A stretch of DNA of 64,000 nt from Hypomyces perniciosus (lineage: Eukaryota; Ascomycota; Sordariomycetes; Hypocreales; Hypocreaceae): positions 5,084,001 to 5,148,000 of the forward strand of contig SPDT01000007.1 of the NCBI GenBank assembly GCA_008477525.1. The letters run 5' to 3'. Under the pieces are notes generated by a model. That model searched no databases, was not told where the DNA came from, and worked only from the letters and a program-made list of their open reading frames with translations. Of this stretch, positions 44,763-56,149 are shown piece by piece. Position numbers and translations under genes: made by a program. Position 1 is the stretch's first letter; the number at the start of each line of letters is the position of its first letter.

Positions 44763-44843
44763 CGACAGAGACAGGATTCGAACCTGCGAGGCCGAAACCA
44801 TATGATTTCTAGTCATACCCATTAACCACTCTGGCACTCTGCC
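44763..44843 (-). tRNA. tRNA-Ser (AGA), copy 2
   Basis: Identical over all 81 nt to the copy 101 bp to its left, while the sequence between them is unrelated to its other flanks. A tandem duplicate kept identical. Confidence 0.96.
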
Positions 44844-45499
44844 ATTGAACGTTGTTGCAGCCTGAAGTCATAATCACTATGAAGTAGGCCCTGCGGAACA
44901 CACTGCAGAACTGTCTGTTGCATAGAACGCATTCTGTAATAAACTTTATGCTTTTTCGAAGCATTTTCACAGATAATATTTTTTCTATTTATTCCTAACT
45001 TATCATCTAACCCGAGCCTCAGTAATAATGGAAACTGCTCGACTTCTGATGGCGTTGGGTGTCACTCCGGATAACATATGGTCCTATGCTGATACACTTT
45101 TTGTATGAAGTGCTAGCTGATGTTATAGTGGCATGTGCATTGATGCCTCCTATGTATGGAGTACTTCGTCGCAGCTATAAAATCATTAAACAACAGCTCA
45201 GGACCACGTCTCAATTGTCATATGTCTTCATTAGGAATTGACACGGTCTGTGAGAACCGTGAACTTGTACCTGGTTCTCCTCCTAAACTAGAGCCATCTT
45301 TTAACCTCTTACGTGGTCACAATTCCAATATTTTGTTTGCAGAGTTCGACACATTGAGCTGCCTTTTCGGCTCAAAGGAGGTAGTACAAAGGTTAGTGAC
45401 AGCTCTCTTCCCAACCCCACCTGAAACCAAAGCTCCCGCCTACCACCCCGCAATACGACTGAACATCTACAAAGCATCGACTCAACACCCGAAGAAGCA
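44844..45499. other. Promoter region of N-myristoyltransferase gene
   Basis: AT-rich near 44940-45000, with no RNA gene after the second tRNA. An intron in the 5' leader cannot be excluded. Confidence 0.45.
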
Positions 45500-47278
45500 A
45501 TGCCTGACGACCAAATCCCCAACGAGACGGAAGCCGAGCTCAAGGCCAAGCAGGCCGAAGTCGAGTCCGAGGAGGAGGGAGATGACGAGCCCACAACAAT
45601 TGGCGACAGCTCTGCCGCAGGGGCATCGGCCTCGTCAGGAAAGAAGAAAAAGTCCAAGAAGAAGAAGGCCAAGGAGCTTCTGACGGGAAAATCGGGCGAC
45701 CAGGAAGCGGATCTCAAGAAAGCAATTGGGGATCTCACACCGCAGCAGCTGAAGGAGTTCATGGCCTTGAATCCTGCTCTTGCGCAGGAGCTATCCCAGG
45801 CCACCGGCAGCGCGAACCCTACACCCGAACAGGCTGCTGAACTGCTCAAGAGGATGAATCTGCAGGATATCATGACAGGTCTTGCAGCCGGCGGTAAGAA
45901 TGCCAAGGATATGGCCTCGTACAAGTTCTGGCAGACACAGCCTGTGCCCCGGTTTGGCGAGGACGAAAAGGCTGTGGAGGAAGGCCCGCTCAGGATCCAA
46001 ACGGTTGATGAGGTCTCCAAGGAGCCAGCAGCCCTCGTTGCTGGTTTTGAGTGGGTGACCATGGACCTTAATAAGGATGAAGAGATCAAGGAGGTCTACG
46101 AGCTGCTCAATGGACACTATGTCGAAGACGACGAAGCTATGTTCCGGTTCAATTACGGACCTGGCATCCTGAAATGGTGGGTAGAATTCCTTCTAGACAA
46201 GACAGCGACGAGTGCAATGTACTAATATAGAATAGGGCGATGATGGCTCCCGGTTGGGCTGAACGATACCACATCGGCGTCCGCGCCACCCAGTCCCGCA
46301 AGCTCGTCGCTTTCATCTCCGCCATCCCCGTCCGTGTACGAGTCCGCAACAATGTCATCACCTGCTCCGAAGTCAACTTCCTCTGCGTCCACAAGAAGCT
46401 GCGTGGCAAGCGCCTAGCCCCTGTTCTGATCAAGGAAATCACCCGCATCAGCAACCTCCACGAAATCTGGCAGGGCCTGTTCACGGCGGGCATCGTTCTC
46501 CCCAAGCCCGTGAGCACGTGCAGATACTACCACCGCCCCATTAACTGGCAGAAGTTGTACGAATGCAACTTTGTCCACCTGCCCCATGGAAGTAAGATCC
46601 CATACCAGATTCGCAAGTATGCGGTTCCGGAGAACACAGCGACGAAGGGGTTGCGCGAGATGAAGCCTAAGGATGTCGATGCCGTCGTGAAATTGATGGA
46701 ACGCTACATGGCCAGGTTCGACATTGCGCCAGAGTTCACGAAGGAGGAGGCAGAACACTGGTTTCTTCCAACCGTAGAGCCTGGCCACGATCAGTTCATT
46801 TGGTCGTATGTGGTTGAGGTAGGACGATCCTTAATACTCTTCCTCCTCTCGTATCTTACTAATGGTCTATTTCTAGGACAACAACAAGAACATAACCGAC
46901 TTCTTCTCCTTTTACTGCATTGAGTCCTCAACCATCAGCAACCCCAAACACGATATCATCCGGGTCGCCTACCTCTTCTACTACGCCACCGAAACTGGCC
47001 TGAAGGAGCCATTCGACAAGGCTGCCCTCAAGACCCGCCTCAATGCCCTTGTAAACGACGCTCTCATCCTAGCCAAGCGCCATAAGTTTGACGTCTTCAA
47101 CGCGCTGTCACTCATGGACAACGGCCTGTTCCTAGAGCAACAGAAGTTTGGTGCTGGTGATGGCCAGCTGCATTACTACCTGTTCAACTATAGGGCGAAT
47201 CCCATAGCCGGTGGAGTGGATAGGAAGAATGTGTTGGATGAGGAGAACCTCAGTGGCGTTGGATTGGTGCTGCCATAG
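45500..47278 (+). CDS. NMT1: Glycylpeptide N-tetradecanoyltransferase (N-myristoyltransferase)
   Basis: Transfers myristate from myristoyl-CoA to an N-terminal Gly of target proteins; essential in fungi. Three exons (45500-46176, 46236-46818, 46877-47278; introns 59 and 58 nt) give 553 aa. The first 60 residues are acidic then Lys-rich ([16 protein letters not shown]), as in other fungal and animal NMTs, and may bind ribosomes. Seen: [61 protein letters not shown] with the CoA-binding loop, [16 protein letters not shown], then after intron 2 [14 protein letters not shown] and a C-terminal GLVLP-type end where the terminal carboxylate acts as base. One possible client in this window is RTC5. 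Confidence 0.96.
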
Positions 47279-47431
47279 ACGCTAACACAGTGTAGAAGTT
47301 GATGGGCTATACGAAGTACGTATCGTCTTATACGAAACGATATTTAGACAGCCAACTTAACAAGGAAAAAAAAGTCCATGTAGATGTTATGTACACAGTT
47401 GACGAGCTCTCCTGTCCCAAGGCTCGTTGGT

Positions 47432-48708
47432 TCACTCCCCTCCCAGCTTCGTCCAAACCGCAAGCCTCTCCTCCAACAAACTGTTAAACCACTTTGTCCT
47501 CTCCATCACAGGGGCATGGCCCATGTTCTCTTCAATCAACCCCACGCCCGGCTCAATGTGCTTGATCAGCTTCTCCCCGTTCTGCAGCGCAATCATGTTG
47601 TCCCTCGTGCCATGCATCACCAGGATACGCTCCCGCCCAACCTTGTCCGCTATGTTGCGAAGCTGCTCAGGGCTCTTCTTGTGTCCCGCCGCCGCGGTGA
47701 GTTGACACACGAACCCCTGCCTGGTGAACCCCCCCGGCATGCGTTTCTTGGCGAGCTCCTGTGCTTGGAAGCGCTGGAAGTTGGAGTCAAAGGCCATGTA
47801 CTCCCCGTTCGGCGTCCCCAGAGCAGGACCGCATCGAGGTGTTGTCTTGGGCGAGGGTAACAGCGCAGCCTCATCTGGGCGGGCGAGGAACTCGTCGTCG
47901 AAGAGCTGCCTCGCCGTGTCAAAGATAGTCCGCTCCTCAGACTTTGGAATCAGAAAGCCCATACGCTCAGACATTGCATCGGAGAAGGACTTGGTAGCCC
48001 CGCTCTCGAAGGCAGCGGTGGTGCAGAGCAAAGACAGGGAGCAAAGACGGGTAGGGATGGCGCAGGCGATTTCTTGGGCGATCATGCCGCCGAGGGAGAT
48101 GCCCACGAGGTTGATCTCGCGAGGGGCGATCCAGCCTACGTGGTCGAGCACTTCGATGACATCGAAGGCCATTCCGCTGGTGGTGTAGCGCGAGAAGGGC
48201 TTATCGCTGCCGCCCATGCCACGGTTGTCGAGGATGAGCACGGAGTATTGGTCGCCATGGTCGTGGCCGAAGTGCTTGGTCTGACGCTGCCATGAGGTTT
48301 TGAAGCCAGCTAAGCCCATGATGAGCTGATCGTGTCCATAACATAACATGTTAGCAAATGTCCGTATGAAGACTTGATAAGCCTGCGTACCGCGAGCTTG
48401 GTTGGACCTGATCCATGAATCTCCCATTCAATACCAATGGGGCCACCACGGTCTTTGGCAACTTGAAGTTTACCCTTCTGATGAGGTTCGAGTGCCCATA
48501 TTGCTCCAGCATACGCTGGGTGCTTGAGCGTCTCCTCTGCTGATGGAAATGTGTAAGTCCTGCAAGCATCCGATGTCAGTCCTTGTAACCGAGAAGAGAG
48601 GGGAACAATGACGATGAGACGCAAGCTGTTGTCAGGATGTGCGTGTAACGAGAGTCGTTACACATGCATCGGTCTCTGACTGAAGATAAGATGCACAAAG
48701 GCTTACAT
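47432..48708 (-). CDS. Alpha/beta hydrolase fold protein with intron-split start codon
   Basis: Exons 48707-48708 (only AT of the start codon plus leader), 48391-48559 and 47432-48325 give 354 aa; introns 147 and 65 nt. The first protein residues read MTYTFPSAEETLKHPAYAG. The codon ATG is made as AT|G by joining CCAT|GTAAGC to TTGCAG|GAC. The family motif IEWEIHGSGPTKLA|LIMGLAGFKTSW crosses the next junction. Triad: GISLG Ser, MHGTRDNM Asp and ENMGHAPVMER His. LDNRGMGGS is also present. An unspliced start at 48624 would instead prepend about 22 residues. Cytosolic, substrate unknown. Confidence 0.8.
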
Positions 48709-49310
48709 GGCTGTCGATATATTCTGTCTTGTGTAGTCAATTCTCTGTATGGAATGTCGAGTCTAAGCGTTGAAGGGAGATAACAGGCCTGCCCTCCTCT
48801 AATAGCTGGATATAATAGTAACAATTATTATGGTCGCAGGCACCCAGCCGCCTTGCGCGCAAAGTGAATGTGACAGCTAAAACACCGCAAAAATATTGCA
48901 GAAATACACGCGGCGTCCAATTCGATGTGAGAGTCTGAGTCTGAGTCTGAGTCTGAGAGAGTTGGGGTCGTGACGTTGACATCGGACCCACGCAAGCCGA
49001 AGTGCGAGCTAATGCGTAGTCATTCATGATGAACCTCGGCTGGCTTGACTCGCTTCCACGCCTCGTTTGATTTTCATGTCTAGCTTCATATGTTCTATGC
49101 CTCGAGTACACGTACTTTTACATTGTTTTAATAATCATTCATCCGCCCTCTGGCTCTGCCATGTCACTGGCGGTCGCAGCCCACGTCATCGTTTAAAACC
49201 ACGCTCATTCATGTGGCCATACTGGAAATCAAGCCTAGCTACCAAGCTCAAGCCAGACGTGATCCCCCATCCCCTTGCGTCATGATATCCTCGTCGAATC
49301 TTATAACGCC
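48709..49310. other. Promoter of hydrolase gene and 3' region of SWP1
   Basis: Both genes read leftwards. Contains the hexanucleotide repeat listed next and no other feature. Confidence 0.5.
48931..48957. repeat. (GAGTCT)n hexanucleotide repeat
   Basis: Four and a half perfect GAGTCT units. Non-coding. Confidence 0.9.
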
Positions 49311-50353
49311 TCACCTCTCACCGGCCAGACGTCGGCGCTGCACCTCACCCAGTGCCTTTGTTCCGCTCAGGAAGGCCGCGATCCCGACGACTCCGATCGC
49401 CGGAAGAGTCTGGAACAGGTTCCATTGAGTGTAGTACAGGAAGAAGACGCCCTCCATCGAAATGACGGATCCGAAGAAGACAGCATGTGAGATCGGCGCA
49501 TTTCCCAGGGCCTTTGACACATGACTCACGTTCCCGCCGAGGACAAACCACTGGAGACTTAGTTAGCATGCGTTTTCTTGTAGGTCAGATGATTCTCAAC
49601 CATACGCCAATGAACAGAGATGGCACAGTAGCCAATACGGCAAGTGCGAATACAATTGAGATAATCTTGGGCGGGCTCTTGGGGTCCGCTCGGAAAATGT
49701 GGTGAATCTCGGCAAGCTTGCCGTATCGCAGAGGTGCCCCGTAGCTCGGCACAGCGGTGTTAAGGTCGAGTTTGAGGGTGATATCGAAGACAGGTGTAAC
49801 TGAGCCCTGGGTAGAGCCGAAGGAGCCCAGGACGAGCCTGGCCTCAAGTGGCGACTCCGACAGGAGCAACTGGACTGGAAGATCTCTCTGCGTCTGGATC
49901 GTCGTTAGCCGGTTATCCGTCCGCTCCAATACCTCCGTGTACGTACAATTTCCACGGTGCCCTTTCCAGACTCCTTCAATGTCAAGGGGAACGGAGCCTC
50001 CAGACCCGATGACTCCCTCACAATCAAGAATGCTTGATGCGGCCGCTTCGCCTTGGAGCCCTCCTTCGTCGTAAGCAACACCTTGAGTTTATCTTGATGA
50101 CCCAGCGTAACGCGGCTCTTTACTCGCTCCGTGCTGGTAAACCTGTCCCCCAATTCTGTCAGCAATTGTATCTGGGAAAAGCGCAAAGCTCGCCCCCAAT
50201 GCGAACATGCTGACTTGGATAGAGAGCTTACTTCTCGACTACCTTGCTGCCGCCTTTCGAGGACACAGTAACGGATCCGTCTGAAAAGCCCCATGATGCC
50301 GCATTGACGGCGCCGGCAAGCGCCAGCAATGTTGAGGCTATCGAAAATCGCAT
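49311..50353 (-). CDS. SWP1: Oligosaccharyltransferase subunit SWP1 (ribophorin II)
   Basis: Subunit of the ER complex that moves the dolichol-linked glycan to Asn. Four exons (50232-50353, 49947-50142, 49606-49893, 49311-49550) give 281 aa. Signal peptide MRFSIASTLLALAGAVNAAS at the start, then SDGSVTVSS. A luminal beta-rich part follows (LGHQDKLKVLLTTKEG, HQAFLIVRESSGLEAPF, TPVFDITLKLDL). The conserved RYGKLAEIHHIFRADPKSPPKIIS comes before three membrane spans (ISIVFALAVLATVPSLFIG, a weak second and GVVGIAAFLSG). The WFVLGGN junction is phase 0. The short basic tail QRRRLAGER is cytosolic. Confidence 0.94.
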
Positions 50354-50980
50354 TGTGGAGGGCGGCGTGTGTGGGATAAGGTCGAGCGAGGCTGCGAGAG
50401 GACAGCTTGGAGAGCTCAAGTCCCGAAGGTTACGTGTTGTAATAGTACCGTAAAGTCGTAGGTGGGGGGTTGTGATTGGCTGGCCTCAGTAGCCTTACAG
50501 TGCAGATATAGTGTATACACTGTAGGCACAGCATGCTTGAACTCCATCGTATAAAGGGAAAACGATTAAACCAAGGGAAGTATTATCTAAATGGATTGTT
50601 AAAAGCTTCAAAAATCGGGTTTCAGCGCATATGCCTGGCGCGTAAGAGGAACGCTGTAACATCCGGTAATAGTTCGCACTCAATTAATGCTCAAAAAGCA
50701 AAAGACAATTCAATTGCATCATCCAAGAGGTTGTTTAGACTTAGTAGTACTAGGTAGTGTTATGAAAGGATCATCACCCCCTGGTGACTCTACAAGGATT
50801 GCTATCACATTCGTTCATCGCAAGTTCGGTTCCACTACCCATCGAAAGCCAGATATGATCAAGAACAGTTCGTCAAACATTTGTCTTCGTTCAAAAATAT
50901 CTAAAACTGGGATATGCCATCATGCATGATACAAATAATGCCCAAAACTCCAATCATATAACGCCGTTCCAAGATCATGG
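50354..50980. other. Promoter of SWP1 and 3' region of QC gene
   Basis: No gene or RNA recognised. Both neighbours read leftwards. Confidence 0.5.
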
Positions 50981-52181
50981 TCATAACTCTGTCCGCTTGC
51001 TCGTAGGCCTCGTCGTCTCGGTGGTTTTCACCGGCGCAGTATGCGCTTTTGGGAAATGCCCGGACAGATTCATCCATTCCGCCGTAAACGCCGTGACGAT
51101 CTTGGCCCAGTCCCGAACTGTTGGAAGGTCAAGGTGTTCCCCATCGTCCTCCATTCTATGCCATACACGAGGAAACGGGCTCGGAATCAGGTGTAGAATG
51201 TCAACGCCGCGTCGCATGAAGGGAATATGATCGTCCTCAATATAGCCGCGGCCAAACTTTTGAGATGTCTTGTCGCTTTCAGGTAAGAAAGGCTGGGAAG
51301 GTTTGGCTTCAAGGAGACCAAGATCGCGCATGCGCTTTTCCAATAACGCCATGTTCTTGTACGCCCAATGCGTAGTCAAAAAGTACGAAGGAACAGTCGG
51401 GTTTGCCGAGCCCAGGAGATCCAGCAGAACAAAGAGGCTAATTGAGTGCAGTGGTGTCTGAAACGTGGACATGGAGGGATGATGTTGTGACTCCCATTCC
51501 GCAGCCAGTGACCTGAACCACATTAGCGATAACGAACATCTCCTTGCAACAAGGGAAGCATCATCCATACCGTGCTCCATAAAGCGAGTCGGTCTCGGAC
51601 CAGTTCACAAAAGCCTCTTCCCCATCCAGCAAGATAATCTGCACACCAACGCCTGGCTCAAGGCCATCATAGAGCTCTCCGCTCTCATCCATGGCATCCC
51701 ACCTCGCCTGCAACGCTTCTTCGATACTCTTTGCCACATAGAGCAGCATCGCACATGGGGCAGCGCTGTCTACGGCGCCAATGAATCCAGTTGGAGTGAG
51801 CTTGCTATCATAATGCGCCACCAGCGTTAGCCTTCCAACATCGCCCGTCCGTGACTCTGGCGGATCGCGCCGGAAGACGAGATTCGCAAACGGAACATCC
51901 TTGTCGCCGGTCGCAGGAGTCTTGCCCGTAGAGTTCTGCCAGATGATTTCCCACTCCGGCAGGCTCTTCTTGAAGAAGTCGACAAAGTGACGCTGCGTCT
52001 TCAGCGAGCCTTCGGTGCCTGGCACGCGCGGTATCAGGATTGGGGCCAGCAGCTTTCCCTTGTGGATGTCGAAGTCGTCGCCGGGGGACGGTATGTTGCG
52101 CAGGTCGTCGTCGGTCAAGGTCGCAAGAGCGATAACAGAGTGGACGATCGAGAGCAGCGGGACCAGGAGGGACGCACGCAT
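50981..52181 (-). CDS. Glutaminyl-peptide cyclotransferase (QC), M28 fold
   Basis: Turns N-terminal Gln of secreted proteins into pyroglutamate. Two exons, 51571-52181 and 50981-51512 (58-nt intron), give 380 aa. I start at the Met that opens a signal peptide ([20 protein letters not shown]); an upstream in-frame ATG at 52211 would hide it. Zn ligands and catalytic residues are as in animal QC: Asp125 in VAHYDSK, Glu188-Glu189 in [19 protein letters not shown], and [13 protein letters not shown] with the final His. The junction [12 protein letters not shown] is clean. After residue 345 is a short Lys/Thr-rich tail. Works in the secretory route or outside the cell. Confidence 0.94.
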
Positions 52182-52848
52182 TGTCAAGGACTTGTTGGCC
52201 TCACAGGCCAATGGGCATTTCGCTGTCTGGATTCAGGTCGGTCGTCCCAATGCCATAAGCATATGGAGGGAACAACGACAGTCCAGGAGATTGGTGGTCA
52301 AGAGAGAGCCGCCATTTGGAGACGGTGTCTCGTCTGAAACGGAGTGTTATTATGTACTATGCTGCAGCGCATACGGAGTAGTGCCATAGTGCATTAGGTA
52401 GTGGGACGGATCCGAGAACTGCGCTAAACCTTATGGTGGGGGAACAAAGCGTCTTGTTCACGGCGACAACATGTTCTCTTCTCAAGAGTAGTAATAGTTT
52501 CATAATAACCAAAGATCATACTAATATTAAATTTAGAAAGCGTCGAGATATTAATAAATACTCTACATATCATCATCTCATTGACCCAGAGGCCGTAGTG
52601 CCGGCGCCTGACAAATGCATATGATTAAGAACCTCCCAACGCCAGTCAGCCATGCACGCCATGCACCGGCCTTCCACATATACAAGGAAGTCCCTTCTTT
52701 TAGTCGCCTGTGACCCAATTCTAGAAGTTGAAATCTGCCGGTCCTTTTTTCCCTACCATGGTGTTGAAACAGATTCTCATGTCGACGCATCGCCGAGCTA
52801 TTAATGTGACGAAGCCGGGTTGGCCCTCAGCTCTGTCCGTTCTCGCAT
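52182..52848. other. Promoter of QC gene and 3' region of phosphotransferase gene
   Basis: One TACGGAGTA copy at 52372. No gene recognised. Confidence 0.5.
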
Positions 52849-54416
52849 TTATTGCAGCTTTGTGGCAGCCCTGGCGGCCATCTTGTTGGCTATTTGCTTC
52901 TCCTTTGGAATGGTGAGAGCATTGATGCCGAGGAAGTTACAAATGCTCGTCACCACTAGGTATGCCCAGCGGAAATAGACGACAAGTGCAAAGATGAAGT
53001 ATCCCCACAAATAGTACAGTTCGAACTCGGGACTGATTTGGGACAAGCCGAGTAGAGGTAGGTTTCCAATGATGGCACCGCCGACCAGCGGAGTCAGCAT
53101 CACTGTCCAGTACGGGAACGGTTGACGGGTCAAGTGCGCCAGAATCATCTTGGTCGTCATACGTCCGAAGACGAAAGACATGGTGAAGCAGTAGAGAACA
53201 AGGTGATTCTCCTTCATCAGCGTGCTGTACGGGGAGTACAGCCAGGCGCCAGTGCAGATAGTGAAGACGGCCATGGGGGTCCATTCAAAAAATACCGGGG
53301 CGACCGGCAAGTTCTTCGCTCGGCGCGCGCGAGCGACGTTTACGACGCAAAAAGGCACATGGACGGTTACGAGCAACACAGTCAACAGCCTGACCCAGAT
53401 ATCTCGGAAAGACACATCACCGAGGAGGTGGGCCACTCCTTGCAAATGATCTCCCCAGATATGGGCAATAGGCTGTGTCCAAACCTGTGGTCCGTAGATT
53501 CCTGAGATGACCATGATGCCGCAGGCAATAAGAATGCCTTCTGTCGGGCCGTTGAAGAAACCCAGGTAGAGCGTGTGTGTGTGGTAGGTCTCCCACGTCG
53601 AGAAGAACATGGGCAGGCAGGGGATAAGCGCAGTAAAGACGCCAGAGCCGGAAGTGCCCAGCCCCATAGCTGCAGTCTCGAGCAAGCTGGCGAGCGTGCA
53701 GTTCAGGGAGTCGATGCCGTGGTCGAAAAGCTCCCCCAAACCACTGGATGTTCCCGTTCGTCTGGCTTGCTTTCCGTCCACGTTATCCATGGTTTGGTAC
53801 ATGAAAAGACCGAACGCGAAGCTGAAGTAAAGCCATGATGGTCCCTGTGGTATCTGCCAGTCAGCGTTCCGGGTCGCAAACTTGGTGGAGGTGTGAACAA
53901 CGGTGACGTACCGGCCCCACGAGATCCGGCATAAAAATGACCATCAAGCCGACATTGGCGAGAATGAAGAAAAACCCGAGAAGGGTTACCATATTCGGAG
54001 CGATCCATAGCGGTAGGACTTCGACAAAGGCGTTCCACTGCAAAGGTTGAAGTTAGCTTTAGTGTGTGCTCCATAGAGGCCACTGGAAGAGCACTGGTCT
54101 GCATGGCGAAGGGGGACGCACCCAAGGACCGAGAATGTATTTCGAGACGGGCGATTTATCAACGCTCGAGTATTTGTACGATTTCAAATGGATCAGGGCA
54201 TCATCCGAGATGCACTCGGCCACAGCCTGCTCTAGAAAAACCAACCCAAGTTAGCCGCGACTTTTCGGCCAGCGTACGACGGCGCAAAGGACAGTCTGAG
54301 CCCGGGACTTCAGGGGCACGTGTCTCTCTCTACTTACTGCTGTTAGGAGCCATATTACCGCCTCCGCTGGTTGAGATATCTCCGTTGTGCAGTGGCAGCG
54401 TGTTGCTACCAGACAT
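52849..54416 (-). CDS. Cholinephosphotransferase/ethanolaminephosphotransferase
   Basis: Final step of the Kennedy pathway: moves phosphocholine or phosphoethanolamine from its CDP form to diacylglycerol in the ER/Golgi. Four exons (54338-54416, 54122-54231, 53912-54037, 52849-53844) give 436 aa; introns 106, 84 and 67 nt. The family signature is intact in the last exon: DG of VDGKQAR, 8 residues, G of GLGELFDHGID with the last two Asp. Before it are SYKYSSVDKSPVSKYIL and WNAFVEVLPLWIAPNMVTL. About seven to eight membrane spans follow. The C-terminus ends KMAARAATKLQ. Choline or ethanolamine preference cannot be told apart here, so I give no symbol. Confidence 0.94.
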
Positions 54417-55460
54417 GATAGTGAGAGGGGCGGAGACGGGGATGGTGGGAGGATCAGATCTTTAAAAGAAATGGCCACATATATCAGAGGGAGGGGAGCT
54501 TTCGGTTTCTTCTTCCAGGGTGAGGCGCGCGCAAACTTAGCTATTGAGTGACCAAGTGCCTGGTTGTTGAGAAGCGTGCATGAAAAGCTGCCCTCTGGTG
54601 TGCTATAACCGCTATAACCCCTGCAAAGTGCCTCGGGAAATCTGCCAGTGACCCGTCAGGCCCCTGAGAACTTGAGCCGTCACAGGGCCCTGGGAGCCTC
54701 TAGCTTCAGTGCTAATGTCCGTCTGCAAATTGTTCCACGCCAGCACGTGAAAGCTGTGGGCAGAATTCGTTGAGGCGCTGGACTGAACTGAGCTGTGAAA
54801 CCAAGACACGCTGTGATAATGGCGTAGAGCTGATGTCGAGAATCAAGACGATGTGGCATTTTCCGGTAGCATATCGAATGCACAGTCATTTCACATGATC
54901 TACGTCCGGGGTCTCGTGCTCGATTTTTTTTTGCTTTGTGTGGCTGTCCTCCTCATATGCAGTGTGTGCGGGTAGATCGAGCATTCTGCGTTGGCGATGG
55001 GCGGGTGATCATCGCGTCATGTGTCGGTCGAGCTTGGGGCCCTTCAAGACGGTTGCTAACTTTGAGGTCAATCGCACCATGTTGGCTCCAATGCACCTAA
55101 ATACCTCGCACACTCTCGTATCCGTAGGGTCCACAGCCGGTATTGAAATCCTTCACATCAATCATGCTCGCAAGCGCATTTCCAGAACATAAAATGCATC
55201 CTGGCGATGAAGGGACTGCAACTGATAATAACTGGGATCATCTCCCTAGGAATTCCAGGTCGTCTCAAAGCCCTAGGCAATCAACAGTACTATTAAGTAT
55301 ATCCGTCTCAAACTTTCCTGAAAACCATAACGCTATTCAATGTAATCATGCTCCTCCAACCCGGTAAACAATGATTTAGATATTACGGGTTACACCATGG
55401 AATCAGTCAGGAGTTTGCTCAACCCCGCGGACTGACATGACACTCATCCCCCTACCCTCT
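54417..55460. other. Intergenic region, no gene seen
   Basis: Promoter of the phosphotransferase and 3' region of the wall-protein gene. No reading frame of note. Confidence 0.5.
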
Positions 55461-56149
55461 TCACAACATGGCAAAGCCGACAAACATGCTTCCCAAAACG
55501 ATCCACAGACCATACGTCCGACCAATGTCCAGCGCGGGAGCAGGGCTCTTCTTGTTGGAGTCCGTGCCACCTGGAGAGCCAGTGAAAATGGTATTGGCAT
55601 CCGTCTCGCTGGCGGTAGGCGAAGCAGACGTGGTGGTTGCATTGGTTCGCTTGGGAGCGGTAGCACCGCAAGGGTTCTTTTGGAAGCAGTTGGCGGAGCA
55701 TGTATTGTCGAACTGGCATCCCTTGACGCACTGGTTGACGTACTCTTGACAGATGAAGTAGGGGAGCGTCAGCGTATACTCGGAGATGTTGGGTTGCTTA
55801 TTGTTGCCGCAAAGACATCCGTAGGTAAGTTTTTTCTAATTCCATTGTTAGACCATCTAACCAGAGTCATCACAGCAGGGGATTATGGGCATACGGCATC
55901 GCAGCTGTTGACCAGGGTCGTCCCGGGTGGCATTTGCTGGCAGAGGATAGGGCAGGTCGACAGCTCATTGGCACACCACACCTCTGTTCCACTGTCAGCT
56001 TCGTGTCCTACATCACGTTATGTTCAAAGGAGATGGTTCTCACGTCTCGTGCTCAGAGGCACACTGTTCGGGTCAATGTTGTAGTCAGCCTGGGCGATGG
56101 AGGCGAAGGTGACGGCAACGGCCAACACGACTGATCTCAGGGAAAACAT
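55461..56149 (-). CDS. Cys-rich GPI-anchored surface protein (DUF7707-like)
   Basis: Three exons (56044-56149, 55895-55983, 55461-55835; introns 60 and 59 nt) give 189 aa. Signal peptide MFSLRSVVLAVAVTFASIAQA, then VWCANELSTCPILCQQ, NSCDAKKLTYGCLCGN, PNISEYTLTLPYFICQEYVNQCVKGC and CSANCFQKNPC. This Cys pattern is that of a widespread fungal cell-surface family. A Ser/Thr-rich stalk follows (about 118-150). The C-terminus ends in a hydrophobic GPI-attachment signal (YGLWIVLGSMFVGFAML). The anchor would be made by the pathway that includes GPI14 in this window. No enzyme activity is known for the family. Both junctions rebuild conserved Cys contexts. Confidence 0.88.

Noticed and set aside
52433..52624. 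Small open frame upstream of the phosphotransferase 3' end
   Set aside because: No signal peptide or motif; sequence is AT-rich spacer.
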